Assembly: GCA_964581385.1 (NCBI GenBank)
Contig: CAZOOK010000006.1
Span: 1-64,000 of the forward strand
Source of the DNA: CAZOOK01 sp964581385
GTDB lineage: Bacteria > Pseudomonadota > Gammaproteobacteria > Nevskiales > Nevskiaceae
Length of the DNA stretch: 64,000 bases
Direction of reading: 5' to 3'
In this document: positions 33,925 through 41,450 of the stretch, piece by piece
Position numbering within the stretch: position 1 is the stretch's first letter
Layout of the letters: each line of letters opens with the position of its first letter
Translations under genes and position numbers: made by a program
The notes under the pieces: model-generated
Seen by the model: the letters and a program-made list of their open reading frames with translations, nothing else
Databases searched by the model: none
What the model was told of the DNA's origin: nothing

Positions 33925-34815
33925 TTGGCTGCCGTGCGGCGTGCAAACCATCGGAATCGTTTCATAGTCGTGGCCGCCATCGCGGCGGCCACGGTTGTGG
34001 GATGTGCCAGTGAGGGTGGTCCGATCAGCGGTGATCCGCATGCGCTGAGTCCCGAAGAGCTGCGGCTGCAAAACGCCGAAGCGAAGCTGTCCGAGCTGTC
34101 GCATAAGCTCGACGGCATGAATGCCAGCCGGGGCAACTCGCAGGTTTCGGATGATCTGCGCTCGTTACGCGGTGACATTGAGCAGTTGCGGCACGACTTC
34201 GAGGATGCGCAAAAGCAGACTCAGGCACTTGATCAGCGTGTGCAGCATCTGGAGGGTACCGCGCCACCTGCGGCCTCCGTTCCATCCTCCGTACCGTTGG
34301 CTGCGAACGCGGCGTCTCCGCCGCCGGCGACGACGAATGCGCTTTCTTCGACAGCGCCGGCGTTGCCCCCTTCAAGTTCCTCAAGCCCGGCACCGGAAAC
34401 CTCTTCGTCACCGGTCGTTGCGCCTACGGGCAGCGCGCCCGCGCCACAGGAAGAGGCGCAGTATTCTGCGAGCTTCAGTCAGCTGAAGACTCAACATTAC
34501 GATGAGGCGATTCGTGGCTTTCGCGCGATGCTCGACCAGTATCCGCAGGGAAACTATGCGGACAATGCCTGGTACTGGATGGGCGAAGCGTATTACGTGA
34601 AGCATGATTTGAATTCGTCGCTTCAGAGCTTCCAGTCCCTGTTGGACCGCTTCCCTGCAAGCCCGAAAGTTCCGGATGCCTTGTTGAAGGTTGGGCTGAT
34701 CAATATCGATCTGAAAAAAAATGAGCAGGGCCGCGCTGTATTGCAGCGGGTAGTCCGTGAGTTTCCCAATTCGAAGGCTGCGGACGTCGCACGTAGCAAA
34801 CTCAAGCCGTCTTGA
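33925..34815 (+). CDS. cpoB: Cell division coordinator CpoB (YbgF)
   Basis: The 296-residue envelope protein has an N-terminal coiled coil (ELRLQNAEAKLSELSHKLDG, then SLRGDIEQLRHDFEDAQKQT), a long Ser/Ala/Pro linker, and three TPR-like repeats in the last 130 residues (YDEAIRGFRAMLDQYPQGNY, LQSFQSLLDRFP, RAVLQRVVREFPNSKAAD). CpoB couples Tol energy to PBP1B. The likely start is a TTG at 33925, 10 nt after AGGGA, with a GTG at 33934 as alternative. The signal segment ends AAIAAATVVGC, which looks like a lipobox, unlike the soluble CpoB of E. coli. Confidence 0.88.
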   Translation: MAAVRRANHRNRFIVVAAIAAATVVGCASEGGPISGDPHALSPEELRLQNAEAKLSELSHKLDGMNASRGNSQVSDDLRSLRGDIEQLRHDFEDAQKQTQALDQRVQHLEGTAPPAASVPSSVPLAANAASPPPATTNALSSTAPALPPSSSSSPAPETSSSPVVAPTGSAPAPQEEAQYSASFSQLKTQHYDEAIRGFRAMLDQYPQGNYADNAWYWMGEAYYVKHDLNSSLQSFQSLLDRFPASPKVPDALLKVGLINIDLKKNEQGRAVLQRVVREFPNSKAADVARSKLKPS

Positions 34816-34863
34816 TCCATGGACGAACCCGCTGGCTCCACCGAGCAGCAGACGGGGAGCGGC

Positions 34864-35511
34864 ATGGGTTCCCGGCGTCTGCGCATCACTGAAATCTTCC
34901 GGTCTCTCCAGGGCGAGTCCACTCTTGTCGGACTGCCGACTGTCTTTGTGCGCCTGACCGGTTGCCCGCTGCGCTGTCAGTACTGTGATACCACTTACGC
35001 GTTTTACGGTGGCCAGTGGCAAGAACTCGATGAAGTGGTGGCAAAGGTGCGCGAGCTGGGTGCCCAGCATGTCTGCGTTACTGGCGGCGAGCCGCTTGCG
35101 CAAAAAGCGTGTCTGCCTTTGCTGTCCCGACTCTGCGATGAGGGTTACGTCGTTTCGCTGGAGACGAGCGGCGCGCTCGACATTTCCGTGGTGGACCCGC
35201 GAGTGGTCCGCGTGGTGGATGTCAAAACCCCTGGGTCCGGAGAGGTCGATCGCAATCGCTGGGACAATCTTGCGTTGTTGCGGCGATTTGATGAGGTCAA
35301 GTTTGTTCTTTGCGGCCGCAGTGACTATGACTGGGCTTGCGAAATCATCGAGCGCCATCAATTGAAGGATCGCTGCAATATTCTGTTCTCTCCGAGTCAC
35401 GCCCAACTTCCGGCGAGAGAGCTTGCCGATTGGGTCGTTGCTGATCGGCTTCCAGTGCGCTTTCAGATGCAGCTTCATAAAATACTTTGGGGCGATCAAC
35501 CCGGGCGTTAG
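34864..35511 (+). CDS. queE: 7-carboxy-7-deazaguanine synthase QueE
   Basis: The 215-residue radical SAM enzyme has the iron-sulfur motif GCPLRCQYCDTTYAF (CxxxCxxC), GGEPLAQKA for SAM binding and VDVKTPGSGE. It rearranges carboxytetrahydropterin into 7-carboxy-7-deazaguanine in queuosine synthesis. I take ATG 34864 because GGGGAG lies at 34854-34859; the upstream ATG at 34819 would add 15 non-conserved residues and has no site. It lies just after cpoB and before queC, an arrangement common in proteobacteria. Confidence 0.95.
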   Translation: MGSRRLRITEIFRSLQGESTLVGLPTVFVRLTGCPLRCQYCDTTYAFYGGQWQELDEVVAKVRELGAQHVCVTGGEPLAQKACLPLLSRLCDEGYVVSLETSGALDISVVDPRVVRVVDVKTPGSGEVDRNRWDNLALLRRFDEVKFVLCGRSDYDWACEIIERHQLKDRCNILFSPSHAQLPARELADWVVADRLPVRFQMQLHKILWGDQPGR

Positions 35512-35530
35512 AAATTTTCCGGAGCGCGCT

Positions 35531-36211
35531 ATGATGAATGAGAGGCGAGCGGTCGTTCTGCTATCGGGTGGACTTGATTCTGCAACCGTTCTTGCAATCG
35601 CGCGGGCCGATGGATATCGCTGCGATGCGCTGAGTATCGCCTACGGGCAGCGTCATTCCGCCGAACTGAAAGCCGCCACTCGTATCGCTGCAAAACTTGG
35701 CGCGGAATCCCATCGCATCGTGGAAGTGGCGTTGGACCGCATCGGTGGTTCAGCGTTAACCGATCCTGCCATCGCCGTGCCCGAAAAATTCGCCGTGGGG
35801 ATTCCGGTAACTTACGTACCGGCGCGCAATACGCTTTTTCTTTCACTGGCGCTTGGACTTGCTGAAGTGACCGGCGCGCATGACATTTTTATCGGTGTTA
35901 ATGCGATCGATTACAGCGGTTATCCAGATTGCCGTCCGGAATTTATCAGTGCCTTCGAGCAACTCGCGCATGTTGCCACGAAGGCGGGGGTTGAAGGCAC
36001 GGTCTTCAAGATTCACGCGCCGCTGATCTCACTCGACAAGGCAGACATCATTCGGAAAGGCATCGCACTCGGACTCGATTTTTCCGAAACCATATCCTGC
36101 TACCAAGCCGACGCCGACGGATTCGCATGTGGAAAATGCGACTCCTGCCGTTTGCGGCGCGCTGGCTTCGAAGCCGCCGGAGTCGCCGATCCGACTCACT
36201 ACCGTGCCTAG
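35531..36211 (+). CDS. queC: 7-cyano-7-deazaguanine synthase QueC
   Basis: The 226-residue PP-loop ATPase has the SGGLDSAT loop near residue 12, the SIAYGQRH segment, and at the C-terminus four cysteines in CYQADADGFACGKCDSCRLR that bind zinc. It converts 7-carboxy-7-deazaguanine, the QueE product, and ammonia into preQ0. ATG 35531 has GGAG 7 nt upstream. It is the last gene of the queE-queC pair; the tRNA-Lys gene follows after 144 bp. Confidence 0.96.
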   Translation: MMNERRAVVLLSGGLDSATVLAIARADGYRCDALSIAYGQRHSAELKAATRIAAKLGAESHRIVEVALDRIGGSALTDPAIAVPEKFAVGIPVTYVPARNTLFLSLALGLAEVTGAHDIFIGVNAIDYSGYPDCRPEFISAFEQLAHVATKAGVEGTVFKIHAPLISLDKADIIRKGIALGLDFSETISCYQADADGFACGKCDSCRLRRAGFEAAGVADPTHYRA

Positions 36212-36317
36212 CAATCAAATACTTCTGCGCGCCCAAGCGCCCTGGGCCGGACAGGCCGCCTGCGAAGACCAACGGAATAATAGTGGCGCGCGGGCTGCGC
36301 GCGATAATCAAGACAGT

Positions 36318-36323
36318 TATAAT
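36318..36323 (+). promoter_or_regulatory. Likely -10 box of the tRNA-Lys gene
   Basis: A perfect TATAAT lies 33 bp upstream of the tRNA. No good -35 hexamer is present at the expected distance. Confidence 0.5.
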
Positions 36324-36355
36324 TTCCGACTCCGCAGATTGTTTTCCGGGAATCG

Positions 36356-36431
36356 GGGTCGTTAGCTCAGTCGGTAGAGCATCGGACTTTTAATCCGCTG
36401 GTCGTCGGTTCGATTCCGACACGACCCACCA
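36356..36431 (+). tRNA. tRNA-Lys (anticodon TTT)
   Basis: The 76-nt cloverleaf has perfectly paired acceptor strands GGGTCGT and ACGACCC, D-arm AGCTCAGTCGGTAGAGC, anticodon loop CTTTTAA reading TTT, T-arm with GGTTCGATTCC and an encoded CCA. It decodes AAA and AAG lysine codons. A secreted protein of unknown family lies just downstream on the other strand. Confidence 0.97.
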
Positions 36432-36517
36432 GATCAACTTAGCCATTCCAAAACGAAGAACCGTGATGCGCGCCTGCTGAATCGCTCGGCAGCGGACCAG
36501 GACCAGCGCGAGCTCCT

Positions 36518-38470
36518 TCAATGAACAACGAACGGATAAACGATTTTGCTGGGATCCGCGCCGTTGAGCTGTCCTGGAACCACATACGCTCGTTCTGAAA
36601 CTCCTAGAAGATCTTCCACGGGCAGATATTTCCCGCATTTCACATCCGCACTCGGCGAACAATTGCCATTGGTTGTGCCCGCCGGCGGTGTTATGGGCAG
36701 AACCGTGTAACCTGCGTTTCGGTACAGCTTTGAGCAAAACGGGAGTGTGGCGCCGGCGCCACCAGACGCGCAGTAGGTATCTCTTGCCACAGTGGCAACA
36801 TAAAGATTCGATACCGTCGAGAAGTTGAGGCTTCGGTGCATTCCCATCGGAGAGCCGATGTCGCGCCACACTTGAAGTGCCGACCCATTCAGGCAGTTGC
36901 TCTTGGTTGGATCGGTAGATGGAGACGAGCAGCTGTCGAAACCGGCGACGCGCGGATTGGTTTGCGTCAGGCTCGAAATTCCTTCCAGGATGAGAATGTT
37001 CTTATCCTGCCCGCTGCCGCCATCGTAGATGCCGACGCTTAAATACGTGGCGTTGTTCACGACCTCTGCGGTGTGGTTCACGCCAACTACGAACGCAATT
37101 TCACCGCCACTTGCGTTCAGATAACCCACGGGCAGAACGCCGTATGGAGCGGTGTCCTGGGTATCCTCGTAGCAATCGATTCCGACTGTGATACAACGCG
37201 GACCGGCGTTCCATTGATGAAACATCTGAATGACACCGATCTTGTCGGCGCTATTGATCGCTTTCATGTACTTCTTGATCGCGTTTGCGAGATCTTCCGC
37301 AACGACGCTGTAATTAACCAGTGTCGGGTTTTTCCGGCCGGATTTGGAAACTCCCGTCTCGTTCTGATTCGCCGTCCTCGGGTTGAGGGTGGACATGCCT
37401 GAGTACAGGACATCGGTCCCCGACGGTGGTTTGGTTACACGGTAAACAGTAATAGGCGACTCAGGCAGAGGCGGATAATTCTTGCATTCTGCAGCCGCGT
37501 TCCCCGAGTCTTGATCGATTGCGCACAGCCACGTTTGCGATGCGTCGTGATTCTCAAACGCAGCGTAGCGAATCAGGGTATTGAACTCATCGTGGATTGC
37601 CTGATCAGGCGCCATGCCATCGACGTCAAAACCAGTGATGACATTGTGCGGAGAATAGGGCAAGTTCGGTGAATCGGGAGCGGTTAGTGAGGCTTGGTTC
37701 TTCGGGTACAGTGGCTCAATGAACAGTAGTGATTGGGAGCCACCAACCGCCGGTGATGAAAATGTGGCTTTTAACTGCTCATAGAGCGTTTGATTCGAAG
37801 TCGTGATGAAAGCGACTTCCGGACCGTCGTTGCTGCCAGGAGCAGGAAGCGTGATTCCGCCGGTCTGTTGCGCTATCGCGATATTGTTGACGCTATTGCC
37901 GACGCTCCCAAGAACGTACCAGCGGCAGATATTGACCCGGCCTATGGGTTTGCAGTTTGGCAGATAGCTAATGTACTGCTGGGTGGAGCGGGTGAAGACA
38001 TAGCTTTGATAGCCAAAGTAGGCTGCCTTTGGCGGCAGTCTGACGATCACCACCAGTGCGTCCTGGTCACCGAGCCGATAATAGGGATTGACGTAATTCT
38101 GAGCCGGACCGACCGTGGTATACGCGTTGATAAGGCTGGTCGAGGCGGACTGGCAGGGTTCTACCGTCAAGTTGTAGCACGGCTCGATGAATTCGTTGGT
38201 GGTGCCGTTCGAAACGGGAGGATTGATTTCGATGTACGGCGCAGCCGGATTGTTGCCCGAGCAACTGCCGAACACCTTGATGGCTGTGCTGCAGTCCGCC
38301 AAGTTGAAGACGTGAGCATTGCCTTGAATGACGCTGTAATTCATGTCGCTTTTCAGGTGCTGGATCCAACTCGTCCATACCGCATCCATGCAGAAAGCAT
38401 CGGTCGAAGCGACCAAGATCATCCACAACACTATGAAAGAAAAGGTTTTTTTAAAATTATTTTGCATCAT
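36518..38470 (-). CDS. Large secreted protein of unknown family
   Basis: The 650-residue protein is not recognised. It has a signal peptide (MMQNNFKKTFSFIVLWMILV, then a short segment ending ASTDAFC), so it is exported. The mature part is rich in Asn, Ser, Thr, Pro and Tyr, holds many cysteines in pairs (for example CSSPSTDPTKSNC and CSPSADVKC), and has no transmembrane helix. Segments such as LGDQDALVVIVRLPPKAAYFGYQSYV, in shorter pieces, suggest a beta-rich domain resembling none that I can name. The base composition is more AT-rich than neighbours and the gene stands alone between tRNA-Lys and an AT-rich 258-bp gap. This suggests horizontal acquisition. No function is proposed. Confidence 0.85.
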   Translation of the reverse strand: MMQNNFKKTFSFIVLWMILVASTDAFCMDAVWTSWIQHLKSDMNYSVIQGNAHVFNLADCSTAIKVFGSCSGNNPAAPYIEINPPVSNGTTNEFIEPCYNLTVEPCQSASTSLINAYTTVGPAQNYVNPYYRLGDQDALVVIVRLPPKAAYFGYQSYVFTRSTQQYISYLPNCKPIGRVNICRWYVLGSVGNSVNNIAIAQQTGGITLPAPGSNDGPEVAFITTSNQTLYEQLKATFSSPAVGGSQSLLFIEPLYPKNQASLTAPDSPNLPYSPHNVITGFDVDGMAPDQAIHDEFNTLIRYAAFENHDASQTWLCAIDQDSGNAAAECKNYPPLPESPITVYRVTKPPSGTDVLYSGMSTLNPRTANQNETGVSKSGRKNPTLVNYSVVAEDLANAIKKYMKAINSADKIGVIQMFHQWNAGPRCITVGIDCYEDTQDTAPYGVLPVGYLNASGGEIAFVVGVNHTAEVVNNATYLSVGIYDGGSGQDKNILILEGISSLTQTNPRVAGFDSCSSPSTDPTKSNCLNGSALQVWRDIGSPMGMHRSLNFSTVSNLYVATVARDTYCASGGAGATLPFCSKLYRNAGYTVLPITPPAGTTNGNCSPSADVKCGKYLPVEDLLGVSERAYVVPGQLNGADPSKIVYPFVVH

Positions 38471-38529
38471 CGCCCCCCAAACACGGCGCCATCATCCTTT
38501 CAGCCGTACCCCATCTTTATTTTTTTTAA

Positions 38530-38567
38530 CACCCAAATTTTATGGTTTTTCACCATGCCATTGGGTG
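38530..38567. other. Nested hairpin in AT-rich gap before the secreted orphan gene
   Basis: CACCCAA at 38530-38536 pairs with TTGGGTG at 38561-38567, and inside it ATGGT pairs with ACCAT around a TTTTC loop. It lies 60 bp upstream of the orphan secreted protein's start, on the leader side of that gene. It may be an operator or leader structure. The rest of 38471-38728 holds no gene that I can support. Confidence 0.4.
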
Positions 38568-38728
38568 CTCACTCTTACAACCCATTAGTATATTTGCTCT
38601 ACATCACACCGAAACTCGACTCCCCTATAGCTTATATAGCGGAGGGAAGCTAGTTGATAGTGAAGCCGATCGGCGGTCGCTGTATTACGATGATAGGTCA
38701 TAATGGCCGATACCGCTGAGAGTTCGTC

Positions 38729-39706
38729 GTGAGAGCAATTGAAATCAGCCGCTTCGGCGATCCGGATGTTCTGGTTCCTGGTGAGCGCCCGACGCCGTTG
38801 CTCAACGTAGGTGAAGTGTTGATCCGCGTAGCGGCCGCCGGCATCAACCGTCCCGATGTTTTGCAGCGCACTGGCAACTATCCGGTGCCGCCGGGTGCTT
38901 CGGATATTCCGGGGCTGGAAATTGCCGGGACGATCGTCGCAGGAAATACGGGTGATTCCGGTTTCGCGATCGGTGATCGTGTCTGCGCGCTGCTGCAAGG
39001 CGGTGGCTACGCGGAGTTTTGCGCGGTTCCTGCGGCGCAATGTCTGCCGGTTCCGAAGGGGTTGTCCGATGTCGAAGCGGCCTCGTTACCGGAGACGTTC
39101 TTCACGGTATGGAGCAACGTATTTGATCGCGCACGGCTCGCGCCGGGCGAATCGCTGTTGGTGCAAGGCGGCACCAGCGGGATCGGTGTGACTGCGATTC
39201 AGCTCGCTAAAGCGTTCGGCAATCGCGTGTTCGCGACGGCGGGTTCTGAGGACAAAGCGCGTGCCTGCGAAGCGCTCGGCGCCGAACGAGGTATCAATTA
39301 TCGCAGCGAGGATTTCACTGCGGTGGTACGGGAGTTGACTGCCGGACGTGGAGTCGACGTGATTCTAGATATGGTTGCCGGCAACTATGTGCCGCGCGAA
39401 TTGAACTGCCTGGCCGAGGATGGCCGGCTAGTGCTGATTGCGCTGCTCGGGGGTTCCCGGGCGGAGATCAATCTCGCGCAGGTGCTAATGCGCCGTCTGA
39501 CGGTTACCGGTTCGACGCTGCGTCCGCGTCCGGTCGCATTCAAGGCGGCGATCGCCGCGCAGTTACGCGAACGCGTGTGGCCACTGCTGGAAAGTGGCGC
39601 AATCAAGCCAGTGGTGTTCCGCACATTTCCGCTGGAACAAGCCGCCGATGCACATCGGCTCATGGAGAGCGGGACGCATATCGGCAAGATCGTGCTGACG
39701 GTGTAG
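38729..39706 (+). CDS. NAD(P)H quinone oxidoreductase, PIG3/zeta-crystallin type
   Basis: The 325-residue protein is a zinc-independent medium-chain reductase. It has the GroES-like domain (GINRPDVLQRTGNYPVPPGA), then LPETFFTVWSNVFDRA typical of the PIG3 subgroup, and the NADPH motif LLVQGGTSGIGVTAIQLAK. It reduces quinones or alkenals using NADPH in the cytoplasm. The start is a GTG at 38729. It may serve the catabolic genes to its right, but that link is only by position; it faces a convergent membrane-protein gene 42 bp away. Confidence 0.88.
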   Translation: MRAIEISRFGDPDVLVPGERPTPLLNVGEVLIRVAAAGINRPDVLQRTGNYPVPPGASDIPGLEIAGTIVAGNTGDSGFAIGDRVCALLQGGGYAEFCAVPAAQCLPVPKGLSDVEAASLPETFFTVWSNVFDRARLAPGESLLVQGGTSGIGVTAIQLAKAFGNRVFATAGSEDKARACEALGAERGINYRSEDFTAVVRELTAGRGVDVILDMVAGNYVPRELNCLAEDGRLVLIALLGGSRAEINLAQVLMRRLTVTGSTLRPRPVAFKAAIAAQLRERVWPLLESGAIKPVVFRTFPLEQAADAHRLMESGTHIGKIVLTV

Positions 39707-39748
39707 CGCGCTCAATCCTCGCGACGATCACCCAAGTTCGACAGGTTG

Positions 39749-40588
39749 CTAGGCAATGGGGCCGACGATCCAGGTGAACAGATCGAGCAGCAGCAACACA
39801 GTCATGCTGACGAACGATGCTTCGACGACACAGCGCGACAGCGTCCATTTCGGGGCCTCCGGTTCTTCGTCGAGCCGGAACACGTTCGGGAAGCTGACTA
39901 TGAAGTACAGTGCGTAGCAGGCCGAACCGAGACTGAGCATGCGTGGCATGTCCACGTACCAGACGTTGACCATTGCCTGCGGATTATTGACGTACATGAA
40001 CGTTTCCGCCCAGGCGAAGAAGTAAGAGGCGGCGGCGACGGTTACGATCCAGAACAGATAGCGAATCGCCTTGGACGCGCCTAATGTCAGAGTTTTCACG
40101 CGCCGCATCACCACCACTGATGCGGTGTGATAGACCATGAAAAAAGCAATCGCATTGAGATACATTCCGAGTGGCACCTTCTCGAAATTCTGCATGGCCG
40201 TACGCTCGTCGGGACCGAGTAGCGCAGAGTCCAGATACAGCGTGACGTGCGGAAATTTGTAGCGGATGCCCAGCACAGAAAAGAAATATTCAGTGTGAAA
40301 GTATGTGACGTAGAAAATGTAGACCGTCATATACAAGTTGTACTTGAACCAGAAGCTCTGGTTCCAGGGCACACCGCTGTTGCGGCGCAGTATCGCGGGC
40401 AGTACCAGGCAGTAGGGTGCCCACATCAGCAGGTTTTGCGTGACGTGCCAGAAGTTTCCGACATCCAGCCACCCCATTTTCTGGATGACAGCGTTGTAAA
40501 TGAAAAACACCGGAATAAAGGTGAGGAAGAATTTCTCGCCCCAGGCCTTGTCGGGATTTTTTGAAAACCAGTAGCCGGGAAGTGCCAT
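39749..40588 (-). CDS. Cycloeucalenol cycloisomerase-like integral membrane protein
   Basis: The 279-residue polytopic protein aligns by eye with plant cycloeucalenol cycloisomerase (CPI1), which opens the cyclopropane ring of 9,19-cyclosterols. Matching segments are WGEKFFLTFIPVFF, the FWFKYNLY region, TEYFFSVLGIRYKFP, VYHTASVVVMRR, ASYFFAWAETF and the strongest, YALYFIVSFPNVFRLDEE followed by KWTLSR, LLLDL and VGPI. About six to seven membrane helices are visible. No sterol-synthesis genes are in the window, so a role in sterol breakdown or modification is more plausible than in synthesis. ATG 40588 is chosen because MALPGYWFSKNPDKAWGE starts the aligned part. It is transcribed with the following carboxymuconolactone decarboxylase-type gene. 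Confidence 0.85.
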   Translation of the reverse strand: MALPGYWFSKNPDKAWGEKFFLTFIPVFFIYNAVIQKMGWLDVGNFWHVTQNLLMWAPYCLVLPAILRRNSGVPWNQSFWFKYNLYMTVYIFYVTYFHTEYFFSVLGIRYKFPHVTLYLDSALLGPDERTAMQNFEKVPLGMYLNAIAFFMVYHTASVVVMRRVKTLTLGASKAIRYLFWIVTVAAASYFFAWAETFMYVNNPQAMVNVWYVDMPRMLSLGSACYALYFIVSFPNVFRLDEEPEAPKWTLSRCVVEASFVSMTVLLLLDLFTWIVGPIA

Positions 40589-40694
40589 GACGGTTTCTTG
40601 TTCCGGGTTGTAATTGATGAATAAGTGGCGTGCGTGCTTTTCGACGCGTCGCACTGGCGTTGCCGGCGCGCGCGGACGCTGTTGGCACGCCCCG

Positions 40695-41069
40695 TTATTT
40701 TTGAGTGCCCTGCGTTTCTTTCAGCAGAGCGTTATAGATATTGAAAAAACGCGAGCCTTTTGGATATCCGACGTATTGCGTTATGAACATCACGATAGCT
40801 TCGAGCTGCTTGATGGTCAGTTCGCCGCGTTTCAGCGCGGAGCGCGCCTGGATCGTCAATGTCGTTTCGTCGCCCTGCGCAGCGATGGCGCCGATTAGCA
40901 GCAGGCGACGATCGCGAATACTCAGCGTCTCATCCGACCACAGGGTTCCGAACAGCGTTTCGAGCATGTGATCGACAAACTTGCTCTGGCCCGGCTGCGT
41001 CAGCGGTACGTCTCCGCAATAGACTTCATTGAACACTTCGACTCCTTTCTGGCGATCGTACTTTTTCAC
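40695..41069 (-). CDS. Carboxymuconolactone decarboxylase (CMD) family protein
   Basis: The 124-residue helical protein has the CMD-fold pattern FNEVYCGDVPLTQPGQSKFVD followed by IRDRRLLLIGAIAAQGDE and a C-terminal MFITQYVGYPKGSRFFNIYN. The Cys and His of peroxidase AhpD-type members are not both visible, so catalysis is uncertain; gamma-carboxymuconolactone decarboxylases also lack them. I choose GTG 41069 with GGAGG 9 nt upstream rather than GTG 41096. It is upstream of, and 106 bp from, the cycloisomerase-like gene on the same strand. Confidence 0.8.
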   Translation of the reverse strand: MKKYDRQKGVEVFNEVYCGDVPLTQPGQSKFVDHMLETLFGTLWSDETLSIRDRRLLLIGAIAAQGDETTLTIQARSALKRGELTIKQLEAIVMFITQYVGYPKGSRFFNIYNALLKETQGTQK

Positions 41070-41303
41070 TGCTTCAATCCTCCAAAAGGAAAGCACATCA
41101 ATCCACGGTATTTCCGATGCGACGATATGTCAGCGTCGCGCCCCAGCTGTTGCGTAAGCATCCGACCAAAAGTTTTTCTGGACCCCATGCGTCCAGTCCA
41201 CGCAAATTCAGGCGCCTGGTACTGCAGACGATCTTGAAGATCCCCAGTTGCGAAGATTCGCCGCACGCATGTAGGCTCAAATGCTCCGTGGGCATGCTAA
41301 TCT

Positions 41304-41333
41304 CGAAAAACATTTAAGTCAAAATGTTTTTCG
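41304..41333. promoter_or_regulatory. Perfect 12-bp inverted repeat in divergent intergenic region
   Basis: CGAAAAACATTT at 41304-41315 and AAATGTTTTTCG at 41322-41333 are perfect inverted copies separated by AAGTCA. The site lies in the 381-bp gap between the CMD/cycloisomerase genes and the DUF1302 gene, which run divergently, and is a likely operator. The remaining gap shows no gene that I can support. Confidence 0.65.
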
Positions 41334-41450
41334 GAGGAGATCCATACTGGTCGAAAGTCGTAGTCGACATTAGCTAGTTTGGATGAAGTTGGAAGAAGCG
41401 GGGGCTTCTATGGTTGTCACAATAACGAGTCGGGAAGCACCGGAGGAAAA

